From a virus: a DNA stretch of 37,785 nucleotides. Positions 7,296-12,875 of the stretch are shown here, in pieces. Each line of letters starts with the position of its first letter. Position 1 is the stretch's first letter. The translations under genes were made by a program, and so were the position numbers. The DNA lies in the IMG/VR virus record IMGVR_UViG_3300025889_000350, positions 1-37,785 of that record; one strand, written 5' to 3'. The notes under the pieces were generated by a model. The model had not been told where the DNA came from. It worked only from the letters and a program-made list of their open reading frames with translations, and searched no databases.

Positions 7296-7925
7296 ATGCT
7301 AAGCTTTAACACGTCTCTTATTCGCGCGGCCGATCAATTTAAATCGAATGAACAAACGCGCTACTATCTGCGCGGCGTTTTCTTTACGGCGCACGCGGTA
7401 CAAGGCGCGATCGGCGTTGCAACTGACGGCCATACGCTGTTGGCAGTCTATGATGAGAAGGGCTATTGCGAGCGCGATATGATCCTATCATTCGACAAGC
7501 CGACGTTGCAGCAGTTTAAACCGCAACGCGGCGACTACACCGAAAACCGGCGCGTTTTTATTGGCGCCGATCGCATGGCGAAAATTGTGCCTTGTGAAGA
7601 CGACACTACCGGCGCAACGTACGGCGTTGCGCAAGTGCAAGAGATTGACGGCACTTTTCCAAATTGGCGCGCGGTACTGCCGAAAACTGACAGTTCAGAA
7701 TTGGACCTGCCGAAAACGGCCGCAACTTTCGACGCGTCTTATATCGCCAAATTTTCAAAAATGATCGCCGAACTTGACTGCAAAAATGCCGGCATGGCGG
7801 TTAAACAATTCTCGCCTAATGCGCCGGCACTGGTAAAATTTGCGCGCGCCGACGTTTTCGGCGTGATTATGCCGCGCCGTGATGACGTCGACGGCGAAAA
7901 CTTGCCGGCTTGGATGAAAGGGTAA
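7296..7925 (+). CDS. Short DNA polymerase III beta-clamp-like protein
   Basis: The protein has 209 residues, against about 370 for a bacterial clamp. It carries clamp signatures in the right order: TRYYLRGVFF (21-30), GVATDGHTLLAV (40-51), FPNWRAVLP (121-129) and PALVKFARADVFGVIMPRR (177-195). The last matches the C-terminal strand that normally ends in MPMR. These correspond to the middle and C-terminal clamp domains; the N-terminal domain is missing. Clamps hold polymerases on DNA. A two-domain subunit would need three copies for a six-domain ring, as in T4 and PCNA, but might instead cap or compete with the host clamp. The leader is TGAAAGGGTAAAACA. Confidence 0.65.
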   Translation: MLSFNTSLIRAADQFKSNEQTRYYLRGVFFTAHAVQGAIGVATDGHTLLAVYDEKGYCERDMILSFDKPTLQQFKPQRGDYTENRRVFIGADRMAKIVPCEDDTTGATYGVAQVQEIDGTFPNWRAVLPKTDSSELDLPKTAATFDASYIAKFSKMIAELDCKNAGMAVKQFSPNAPALVKFARADVFGVIMPRRDDVDGENLPAWMKG

Positions 7926-7929
7926 AACC

Positions 7930-8181
7930 ATGAAAACCGTCGAATATGTCATCCCAGAGCATTTTCTGTCCGCTCTTTTCAATGGCGATATAACCGGGCT
8001 GTCAGATAGCGACGCTGAGAGCCTGCGCCTATTCATTAACGATTGCGTCGACGAGCACGGATATTTTCACGCAATAGCGTCAGGCGAAAACCGGGGCTTT
8101 ATGAAATATCACGATATGCAATCTTACGGCGTGCTCGCGTGCGATTGTGAAACCGTGATTTTTGACGTTGAAAGGGTATAA
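7930..8181 (+). CDS. Small conserved phage protein, unknown function
   Basis: The 83-residue acidic protein starts MKTVEYVIPEHFLSALFNGDITGLSDSD and ends with DCETVIFDVERV. The pattern of a short strand, LSALxNGDxxGLxD, a helix and a final strand occurs in small proteins of phages and plasmids (a DUF6926-like pattern, from memory). No enzymatic residues stand out. It starts four bases after the clamp-like gene, whose stop codon lies in the shared leader (TGAAAGGGTAAAACC). Confidence 0.65.
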   Translation: MKTVEYVIPEHFLSALFNGDITGLSDSDAESLRLFINDCVDEHGYFHAIASGENRGFMKYHDMQSYGVLACDCETVIFDVERV

Positions 8182-8184
8182 ACC

Positions 8185-8439
8185 ATGACCGATCAAAAAT
8201 ATAACGGTTGGGCAAACTACGAGACCTGGCGCGTTAATCTGGAACTATTTGACGGCTATGATCCAGACGGCAGCCCCGTCGACGGCGACATGCTGGCGGA
8301 CATGGCTGACGATTATTTGACGGCCGACGGCGCCGGTGGTTTAGCGCTAGACTATGCGCGCGCGTTTTTATCAGCTGTCAACTGGTATGAAATAGCCCGC
8401 GCCATAAACGAAAATAACGAACTGGACCCTGAAACATGA
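8185..8439 (+). CDS. Small acidic NGWxNYETW-family phage protein
   Basis: The protein has 84 residues and is strongly acidic. Near the N-terminus it has NGWANYETWRVNLELF, the hallmark of a widespread family of small phage proteins of unknown role (DUF7249-like, from memory). The rest is a helix with LADMADDYL and an end in NWYEIARAINENNE. The leader is TGAAAGGGTATAAACC. Its stop overlaps the next small frame (ATGA). Confidence 0.7.
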   Translation: MTDQKYNGWANYETWRVNLELFDGYDPDGSPVDGDMLADMADDYLTADGAGGLALDYARAFLSAVNWYEIARAINENNELDPET

Positions 8440-8510
8440 AAACGCTGCTAGAATTTACGGCTATTTTGTCACTATTCGCTGGCAGCTATAGCCTCTTGTT
8501 AATCTTCTAA
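8436..8510 (+). CDS. Tiny hydrophobic membrane peptide (24 aa)
   Basis: A 24-codon frame starts at an ATG that overlaps the previous stop (ATGA), so it would be translated by coupling. Residues 4-24 are nearly all hydrophobic (LLEFTAILSLFAGSYSLLLIF), enough for one membrane span. It ends just before a terminator-like hairpin. Small membrane peptides like this are easily missed. No homologue is recognised. Confidence 0.45.
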   Translation: MKTLLEFTAILSLFAGSYSLLLIF

Positions 8511-8517
8511 CGATAAG

Positions 8518-8555
8518 CCGGCAGCTGATAGGTTTAACTACCAGTTGCCGGTTTT
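8518..8555 (+). terminator. Hairpin with short T tract, weak terminator or processing site
   Basis: CCGGCAGCTGATAG (8518-8531) pairs with CTACCAGTTGCCGG (8538-8551) with one mismatch and one G-U pair around a six-base loop, and TTTT follows. It lies between the 24-aa peptide and the next operon gene. Because the next gene has the same leader but no promoter of its own, it may be a partial terminator that lowers downstream expression. Confidence 0.6.
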
Positions 8556-8599
8556 CGCTAGCAGATTAAACGGCTAGGCAACAGTGAAAGGTAAAAACC

Positions 8600-8782
8600 A
8601 TGCTAACAATTACCAGTAAAAACGGATATCCCATAAACCTGGTAGAATGCGCCGGCGGATTTTATGCCGTAACATACGGCGCGCGATGCGATAAAGACCT
8701 GAACGCAGAACAGGCTTATAACGCGCTACAGTCTGCATTGTTGCACGCGCTAGCGTTGGAAGGGTTATTCGATGAAGATTAA
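8600..8782 (+). CDS. Small protein of unknown function (60 aa)
   Basis: The protein has a beta-strand-like N-terminus (MLTITSKNGYPINLVECAGGFYAVTYG), then a helix (LNAEQAYNALQSALLHALALEG) and an acidic end. It begins after a copy of the GTGAAAGGTAAAAACC leader, which supports it as a real gene. It overlaps the next gene by 11 bases. No family recognised. Confidence 0.6.
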   Translation: MLTITSKNGYPINLVECAGGFYAVTYGARCDKDLNAEQAYNALQSALLHALALEGLFDED

Positions 8783-8954
8783 AACTAAACGCGGCGCGCG
8801 GCGCCGCTACAACGCTATATTGCGCAAGGTTTGGCGCGATCTAGCGGGCGGTACGCAATACGGCATTGATTGGCATACGCTTGCCATTGTAGCGCCGGCA
8901 GAATACGCCGAGCTGAAACAGATAGAAAACGCATTTAACGCGTTGCCAGATTGA
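8772..8954 (+). CDS. Small protein with basic N-terminus (60 aa)
   Basis: Residues 1-20 are highly basic (MKIKTKRGARRRYNAILRKV), which suggests nucleic acid binding. The rest is neutral to acidic with a helix (AEYAELKQIENAFNAL). It starts inside the end of the preceding gene and would depend on coupled translation. Its stop lies in the next TGAAAGG leader. No family recognised. Confidence 0.55.
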   Translation: MKIKTKRGARRRYNAILRKVWRDLAGGTQYGIDWHTLAIVAPAEYAELKQIENAFNALPD

Positions 8955-8966
8955 AAGGTTTAAAAA

Positions 8967-9131
8967 ATGAAGTATGAAACTAGCGTCGATATAAACCCTA
9001 TTTCCGGTATGGTTTGCGTCTCTGCTATGATCGGCGGTTTTCTCGTATCGCGTCAATTTGTGGGATACACAAAACGAGAGGCTATAGCAGAATTCAGACG
9101 CCAGGTAGCGCGCGATAATGCCGCACGATAA
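8967..9131 (+). CDS. Small protein of unknown function (54 aa)
   Basis: An ATG follows the leader ATTGAAAGGTTTAAAAA and opens 54 codons. The N-terminal half reads as strands (SVDINPISGMVCVSAMIGGFLVS), the C-terminal half as a basic helix (TKREAIAEFRRQVARDNAAR). The shared leader and the 14-base overlap with the next gene support it being real. Confidence 0.6.
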   Translation: MKYETSVDINPISGMVCVSAMIGGFLVSRQFVGYTKREAIAEFRRQVARDNAAR

Positions 9132-9249
9132 AAAACGAAAACAGCTAGCCATAAACCGCACGCGTAAAGAGATTGAAAGGTTTAAACGCCTATCGCGTAA
9201 ACCGCCGGCCGATCTAATGGCCAAGCTTAAAAAACTGGAAAGCGAATAG
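9118..9249 (+). CDS. Small very basic protein, last gene of the early operon (43 aa)
   Basis: The 43-residue product is about one third Lys and Arg (MPHDKKRKQLAINRTRKEIE at the start) and wholly helical in appearance. It overlaps the previous gene and ends seven bases before a strong terminator. A small basic protein could bind DNA, RNA or ribosomes; no family is recognised. Confidence 0.5.
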   Translation: MPHDKKRKQLAINRTRKEIERFKRLSRKPPADLMAKLKKLESE

Positions 9250-9255
9250 ATTTAA

Positions 9256-9284
9256 CCGCCGGCCGATCGCCGGCGGTTTTATTT
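9256..9284 (+). terminator. Rho-independent terminator of the early operon
   Basis: CCGCCGGC (9256-9263) and GCCGGCGG (9269-9276) form a perfect eight-base GC stem with loop CGATC, followed by TTTTATTTT. It lies seven bases after the stop of the last small gene. Confidence 0.9.
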
Positions 9285-9334
9285 TATGCCGGCGGACGGA
9301 TAAAAAACTATAAACCGCTCACAATAGCCTATAA

Positions 9335-9382
9335 CGGCCGCTGGTGCGTATCTATCTCCCCAGGCTAGGGTACCAGCGGCCG
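9335..9382. repeat. Perfect 11-base inverted repeat in gene-free region
   Basis: CGGCCGCTGGT (9335-9345) and ACCAGCGGCCG (9372-9382) flank 26 bases. As RNA this would be a very stable stem with a large loop. The loop itself contains CCCCAGGCTAGGG, which can pair further. No T tract follows closely, so a structured RNA or protein-binding site is as likely as a terminator. No reading frame of note crosses it. Confidence 0.65.
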
Positions 9383-9464
9383 CCTTGAACATGGCGCGCC
9401 ACGCGCTAAAAAAACCGCCTTCTAGTCATATTCTAAAAACGATCGCCGATCGCCGATCGCCTGG

Positions 9465-9509
9465 AATTAAATTGGCAGCCGCCTGCCAGTTTACTCTGCC
9501 AATTTAATT
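9465..9509. repeat. Perfect 14-base inverted repeat with nested hairpin
   Basis: AATTAAATTGGCAG (9465-9478) and CTGCCAATTTAATT (9496-9509) are exact inverted copies 17 bases apart. The left arm can also pair locally (GGCAG with CTGCC at 9483-9487), giving two alternative structures. It lies next to the 45-base tandem repeats and upstream of the iterons. Confidence 0.7.
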
Positions 9510-9528
9510 TCCGGCCGCCATCACCACC

Positions 9529-9618
9529 GCTAAAATTTTCAACAGAAGTAAAGCGCGTTTCCAAAACCCGTCGGCTAAAATTTTCAGCAGAAGTAAAAAC
9601 CGCTTCCAAAACCCTTCG
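9529..9618. repeat. Two tandem copies of a 45-base repeat
   Basis: Units 9529-9573 and 9574-9618 align without gaps and share most positions. Both contain CTAAAATTTTCA and TTCCAAAACCC. Two tandem ten-base copies of CGCCAAAAAC follow at 9617-9636. Tandem repeats beside an AT-rich, iteron-bearing stretch are typical of replication origins. A minus-strand frame crosses them but does not look like a gene. Confidence 0.75.
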
Positions 9619-9665
9619 CCAAAAACCGCCAAAAACGCCATTGGTACAAAGGTACATTTTCACCC

Positions 9666-9688
9666 TCTCCCTATAGAGTATAAAATTA
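9666..9688 (-). promoter_or_regulatory. T7-promoter-like sequence
   Basis: The minus strand has TATAGGGAGA, identical to the start-site part of the T7 promoter, preceded by TAAT at the expected distance. In all, 18 of 23 positions match the T7 consensus, but the specificity region (-11 to -6) is mostly different. No single-subunit RNA polymerase gene is seen in the window. It would fire leftwards inside the candidate origin. Confidence 0.35.
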
Positions 9689-9717
9689 AGGGATATATAG
9701 CAGTTTCTATCCCCTAA
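9686..9717 (-). repeat. Inverted repeat downstream of the primase gene, possible terminator
   Basis: TTAAGGGATA (9686-9695) and TATCCCCTAA (9708-9717) pair at nine of ten positions around 12 bases. On the minus strand AATTTTAT follows. It could end the leftward primase transcript about 145 bases after its stop, or be part of the origin. The stem is AT-rich and therefore weak. Confidence 0.35.
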
Positions 9718-9860
9718 TATATCATATAATATAGATATTATGTACCTCAGTACCTCAATAAGACTATATCTAACGTTAACGGGTTGAAAACACACATTTT
9801 TTGTCTGAGGAACGACTGAGGAAAAAGCTGAGGTACATGGAACATAGAAATGACCCTACA

Positions 9861-12098
9861 TTATATAAGGTTTTTCCATTCAGAATCGCTATGTACCTCT
9901 GTACCTTGCCTCAACGCTTTTACCCGAGTTTGAACGCCGTCAATTCTCGGACGAAAACCCTTCCGATCCCCCACGTAAAAAGACGGATCGGGCAGCCGCC
10001 GCCATATCCTCGCAACAAGTCCTTCAAGCGGCCGACCCTGCATGGTCGACGCCAGGCCGAGCTGGCCGGCCGCCTTGCGAGCGGCGTCGGCGAGTGTATC
10101 GCGCGTCATATAATCACGCTCCCAATTCTCTAAAATCCAGTCTTCTATCTCATCGTAAGACGACTTCGACGCGTTCTCCATTGTCCGCTTACCTTTCGTC
10201 TCTGGCGCGTAAACAACGTCACGATCGACGCAATATCGACGCAGATACCAATACAGCCGTATATGCTCCATACCATTTGGGTCGCGAATTTCATCAAAAA
10301 GCGGCTGATAATAGTCTACCTCTTTACGCTGTCGGGGATTGGTTATCACCATAATCCGCCGATCATCCTCTGGAATGCTGAGCGCGTCGGCGTGGTTGGT
10401 GAAAATCAACGCGTTAAAATATAAGTGTTCTAGGCGAACGCGACCAAATTTCGGATTAACGCGCATTTCGACCGGGCGCGGGTCGACGATCTGCTTAAAT
10501 TTCTCATAGCCCTTATAAAAATCGTCGGCTGACATGTTATCTTTCGCCTCTTCGACGGTGAGAAACTGACATCCTGATCCCCAATCATTATATGTCGCAT
10601 CAGCTGACGACCCTTTACCGATCAGTTGACCGAGCGTTGCCGGCTTGACGGCGCCGGGCAGCATCTTAGAGAGAAAGTCTTTAAGTAGGGAGCGGCCGAC
10701 GCCAAATTGTTCAGCGACCATGACACAAGCAAACCCCCGCAAGGCTGGGTTCTGTATCTTATGCGCGAGCCAGGCCATGAACCATGCGCGTTCGTCTGCG
10801 TCAGGAATAAGAAACTCAATATGGCGTAGGAAAAGCTCAGGCTCTTCATCCGTCTCTGACCATTGCGGCGGCACGTACAAGTTGCCGACGCGACCGCCGT
10901 TGACTGTCACGATTGGCTGGTCGTCCAAAGTTGGCACATACTTAATGTTTTCGACCCTGACCGTATCGCGGCTTTCGAGAAAAGCTGTCTTCAGCAGCAC
11001 CGTGCGGTCGCCGCCGGCGTTGACATGCAGGTAATACATATTACTGAAGTCGGCCAGGTCGATAACAGGATCGCGGCCGTTGATACGGGCTTCCAGGTCG
11101 AAGACCTTTGAGCCGGACTGAACGAACGCAAAACGCTGTTGAATGACAGGCAGCGGGTCATAACCCATAGCTGCCGGCCCGCCGCGCTCGACGATCCACT
11201 CACTCAGGTCGCCGATACGCTTTGTCTTGCAATGCTCATGCAGGCATTTGAATGCGCGGGTGTGCTTAAACTGACCATCGCCGTGACCGAGAGGATTATA
11301 CCCGGCCGTGTCGGCGCCGGTGGTGTGCTGCTCGGACCAGGGGCATTTAATATCAGTCCAGCCATTACTGCCGACAGCCCCACGCAGTAAGCCCTCAGCT
11401 TCCAGCCAGGTCAAAACGGGGTCAACGAAACTGCCGTGCGTCTGGTAGACGGCAGACGTTGAGACTTCAGCTACCTTGACCTTGCAAGCCGCAAGCTCAG
11501 CGTCAGTGATGTTGAACGCGTCGATAAGCTCTTGCAGGGTCCAATCGACGTCTTGCCAGCTGTCTAAACGTGCCTTGAACATATTATTCTTAGGCTTCAG
11601 GTTACAGCTCGACGGTAAGCGCATGATCCGGTACGCGCCACCGGCACCGGCATCGCCATAGCCGCGCTGCACAAGAACCTCGACGACCGTCTCATACAGC
11701 TCGAAATCAGTACCGGGAACGAGCAGATAGCCCCACTGGTAGTTACCGGGTGACGTCTCTAGCTTCCAGCTAGGCTCTACGCCAGGAGCATCCGCCTTAG
11801 TGCCGATATCGTCGAGAACGAGAGCGTAATACCGTTTGAGGTGCTGACGGCCGCGCTTGGTCTGGCCAGTGGCCTCATCGAACGTGCCGTCAACGCTGCA
11901 AAGGCTGAAGTACCAGGCCGCCTCGGTACGGTTCGGGTTGCGGAGCCACCGCTTAAAACCATCGTCGTTGGGAAAACGGTTAAGAAAAATGATGTCGCCG
12001 TCATCCTTAACGATTTGTTTGGAAACGCAGACATACTCATCATCGGCGATATGCTCAAAAACACTATTGAGAAAAGTTGCGGCATCATGTACGGTCAT
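9861..12098 (-). CDS. Primase-helicase: AEP primase plus SF3-type helicase (DUF5906-like)
   Basis: The ATG at 12098 follows AAAGGA by nine bases and gives 745 residues; a GTG 18 bases upstream is less likely. The N-terminal RepB-like archaeo-eukaryotic primase domain has LDDIG at 95-99 (metal-binding Asp), SPGNYQ at 116-121 and RLPSSCNLKP at 160-169. A zinc-binding segment follows (C252, H258, C285, C290). The C-terminal helicase has a Walker A-like GVGRS at 466-470 with Arg in place of the usual Lys, a Walker B-like TVEEAKD at 514-520, and FTNHADAL...DDRR at 566-581. A helical C-terminal region completes it. Such proteins open the origin, prime and unwind DNA at the fork. The gene stands alone on the minus strand, divergent from the other replication genes. 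Confidence 0.85.
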   Translation of the reverse strand: MTVHDAATFLNSVFEHIADDEYVCVSKQIVKDDGDIIFLNRFPNDDGFKRWLRNPNRTEAAWYFSLCSVDGTFDEATGQTKRGRQHLKRYYALVLDDIGTKADAPGVEPSWKLETSPGNYQWGYLLVPGTDFELYETVVEVLVQRGYGDAGAGGAYRIMRLPSSCNLKPKNNMFKARLDSWQDVDWTLQELIDAFNITDAELAACKVKVAEVSTSAVYQTHGSFVDPVLTWLEAEGLLRGAVGSNGWTDIKCPWSEQHTTGADTAGYNPLGHGDGQFKHTRAFKCLHEHCKTKRIGDLSEWIVERGGPAAMGYDPLPVIQQRFAFVQSGSKVFDLEARINGRDPVIDLADFSNMYYLHVNAGGDRTVLLKTAFLESRDTVRVENIKYVPTLDDQPIVTVNGGRVGNLYVPPQWSETDEEPELFLRHIEFLIPDADERAWFMAWLAHKIQNPALRGFACVMVAEQFGVGRSLLKDFLSKMLPGAVKPATLGQLIGKGSSADATYNDWGSGCQFLTVEEAKDNMSADDFYKGYEKFKQIVDPRPVEMRVNPKFGRVRLEHLYFNALIFTNHADALSIPEDDRRIMVITNPRQRKEVDYYQPLFDEIRDPNGMEHIRLYWYLRRYCVDRDVVYAPETKGKRTMENASKSSYDEIEDWILENWERDYMTRDTLADAARKAAGQLGLASTMQGRPLEGLVARIWRRLPDPSFYVGDRKGFRPRIDGVQTRVKALRQGTEVHSDSEWKNLI

Positions 12099-12135
12099 AT
12101 TCGTTAATCCTTTCACTGGTTGACACTATTACCTC

Positions 12136-12186
12136 CCTGGACTTCAGCCCCCGGCTTAAAAATCGGGGGCTTCTTTTTTGTCCAGG
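12136..12186 (+). terminator. Strong hairpin terminator with extra outer stem in the divergent control region
   Basis: AGCCCCCG (12146-12153) pairs with CGGGGGCT (12164-12171), and TTCTTTTTT follows, a textbook terminator for plus-strand transcription. Outside it CCTGGAC (12136-12142) pairs exactly with GTCCAGG (12180-12186). No plus-strand gene ends here, so it probably stops transcripts running from the left antisense to the primase gene. On the minus strand the same DNA forms a long hairpin in the primase mRNA leader. Confidence 0.8.
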
Positions 12187-12191
12187 TCGCT

Positions 12192-12234
12192 ATTGACAGT
12201 CGTAAAGTTAATAGCTAGATTGACGACTGTCAAT
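12192..12234 (+). promoter_or_regulatory. Operator-controlled divergent promoters of the replication genes
   Basis: Rightward, TTGACA (12193-12198) and TAGATT (12216-12221) are 17 bases apart, a good sigma70-type promoter for the operon starting at 12255. The exact operator TTGACGACTGTCAAT (12220-12234) covers the -10 edge and start point, and a half-site ATTGACA lies at 12192-12198. Leftward, TTGACA (12233-12228) and a weak TAACTT (12210-12205) are also 17 bases apart, for the primase gene. A protein bound here could switch both directions. Confidence 0.65.
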
Positions 12235-12254
12235 AACATCTGCGGGCGATAACT

Positions 12255-12470
12255 ATGGACTTGAGAGACTACTTAAAGCAAGAGCGGAGACCGTATCAAT
12301 GGGTCGCTGACGCGTGCGGCGTGTCTCGTCAGGCTGTATTTAATTGGGCGAGCTTTATAATTCGGCCGAGCGAAAAGAATGCAGAGATAATTGAGAAGAT
12401 GACGGACAAAAAAGTGACAGTGAAGGAGATATTAGATGCAGACTACATTACACGAAATCGTCGAGACTGA
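12255..12470 (+). CDS. Small HTH DNA-binding regulator (Cro-like)
   Basis: The 71-residue protein has a helix-turn-helix of Cro/CI/YdaS type at about 14-36 (YQWVADACGVSRQAVFNW), followed by SEKNAEIIEKMTDKKV and a basic end. It has no second domain, so it resembles a Cro-like or minimal repressor rather than a cleavable CI. The gene starts 21 bases after an operator-like palindrome, which suggests autoregulation. It is the best candidate to bind all four TTGACNNNTGTCAAT sites. The ribosome binding site is poor. It overlaps the next small gene by 35 bases. Confidence 0.75.
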   Translation: MDLRDYLKQERRPYQWVADACGVSRQAVFNWASFIIRPSEKNAEIIEKMTDKKVTVKEILDADYITRNRRD

Positions 12471-12615
12471 ACGTCAGCACGCCAATCAGTACACTGGCAC
12501 TGTTGAGATCGACGTCGATCTTCTAAGGCGCGCGCTGCGCGACGCCATGACCCTGCACACTCTTCTAGGGTCTAAGTTCATGTGCGGTGAATGCGGCCAC
12601 TTGAACGAGATATAG
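12436..12615 (+). CDS. Small protein with C-terminal CxxC knuckle (59 aa)
   Basis: An ATG preceded by AAGGAG nine bases upstream opens 59 codons, overlapping the HTH gene. The N-terminal part is helical (LHEIVETERQHANQY; VDLLRRALRDAMTLHTLL). The end has FMCGECGHLN, a CxxC plus His that could hold zinc together with another His or a partner. Its 3' end overlaps the nuclease gene by 25 bases. No family is recognised. Confidence 0.65.
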   Translation: MQTTLHEIVETERQHANQYTGTVEIDVDLLRRALRDAMTLHTLLGSKFMCGECGHLNEI

Positions 12616-12875
12616 AGGCTAAATGCCGAGCGATTGCCAGCGACAGAGAGATGCTGTTTCTCAAATTCGTCTGCCCTGGTAATGCTGGCGTGCCGGATCG
12701 TTTAGTTATCGCCAAAGGCCCGCGTTTTGCGTTTGTTGAGCTGAAAACAGAGACCGGGCGCGTGTCCAGACTGCAAGCAGCGATGCATAAGATACTGCGG
12801 TCGTTTGGCTGTTATGTGGCGGTGGTGCGATCAGTCGAAGAGTTTAAGGACGTTTTAGATGCCATCCAGAAGTGA
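12591..12875 (+). CDS. VRR-NUC domain nuclease
   Basis: The whole 94-residue protein is one VRR-NUC domain of the PD-(D/E)xK superfamily. Visible parts are ERDIEAKCRAIA at the start, GVPDRLVI with D36, FVELKTETG with E50 and K52, and Q62. These are the usual metal-binding and catalytic residues. Stand-alone phage VRR-NUC proteins are structure-specific nucleases, often beside an SNF2-type helicase as here. The role is likely in resolving branched DNA or in recombination-linked replication. It overlaps the helicase gene by 17 bases. Confidence 0.88.
   Translation: MRPLERDIEAKCRAIASDREMLFLKFVCPGNAGVPDRLVIAKGPRFAFVELKTETGRVSRLQAAMHKILRSFGCYVAVVRSVEEFKDVLDAIQK

Larger units (their letters stand above)
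9641..9906. other. Candidate replication origin with iterons
   Basis: The motif TGTACCTNNGTACC occurs three times: 9643-9656 (minus), 9741-9754 (plus) and 9892-9905 (plus). A lone AGGTACA lies at 9831-9837. Between them is a strongly AT-rich block (about 9676-9780), and CTGAGG occurs three times at 11-12 base spacing (9805, 9816, 9828), about one helical turn apart. The last iteron falls in the end of the primase-helicase gene. AT-rich DNA, phased sites and iterons next to a replication initiator gene are the classical make-up of an origin. The function itself is inferred. Confidence 0.6.

Noticed and set aside
7081-9300. Frequent CGATCG and GCGATCGC words resembling cyanobacterial HIP1
   Set aside because: They are only moderately common, partly due to terS repeats and terminator loops, and the phage shows no other cyanobacterial sign. 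A count against a shuffled background would be needed.
9433-9795. Minus-strand 120-codon frame over the tandem repeats
   Set aside because: It lies wholly in the repeat- and AT-rich region, has no ribosome site, begins in the AT-rich island and its only notable feature is the translated tandem repeat. It is better explained as open by chance.
9930-9943. Near-match to the operator in the primase gene (TTGAACGCCGTCAA)
   Set aside because: One mismatch, and it misses the T before GTCAA that all four good sites share.
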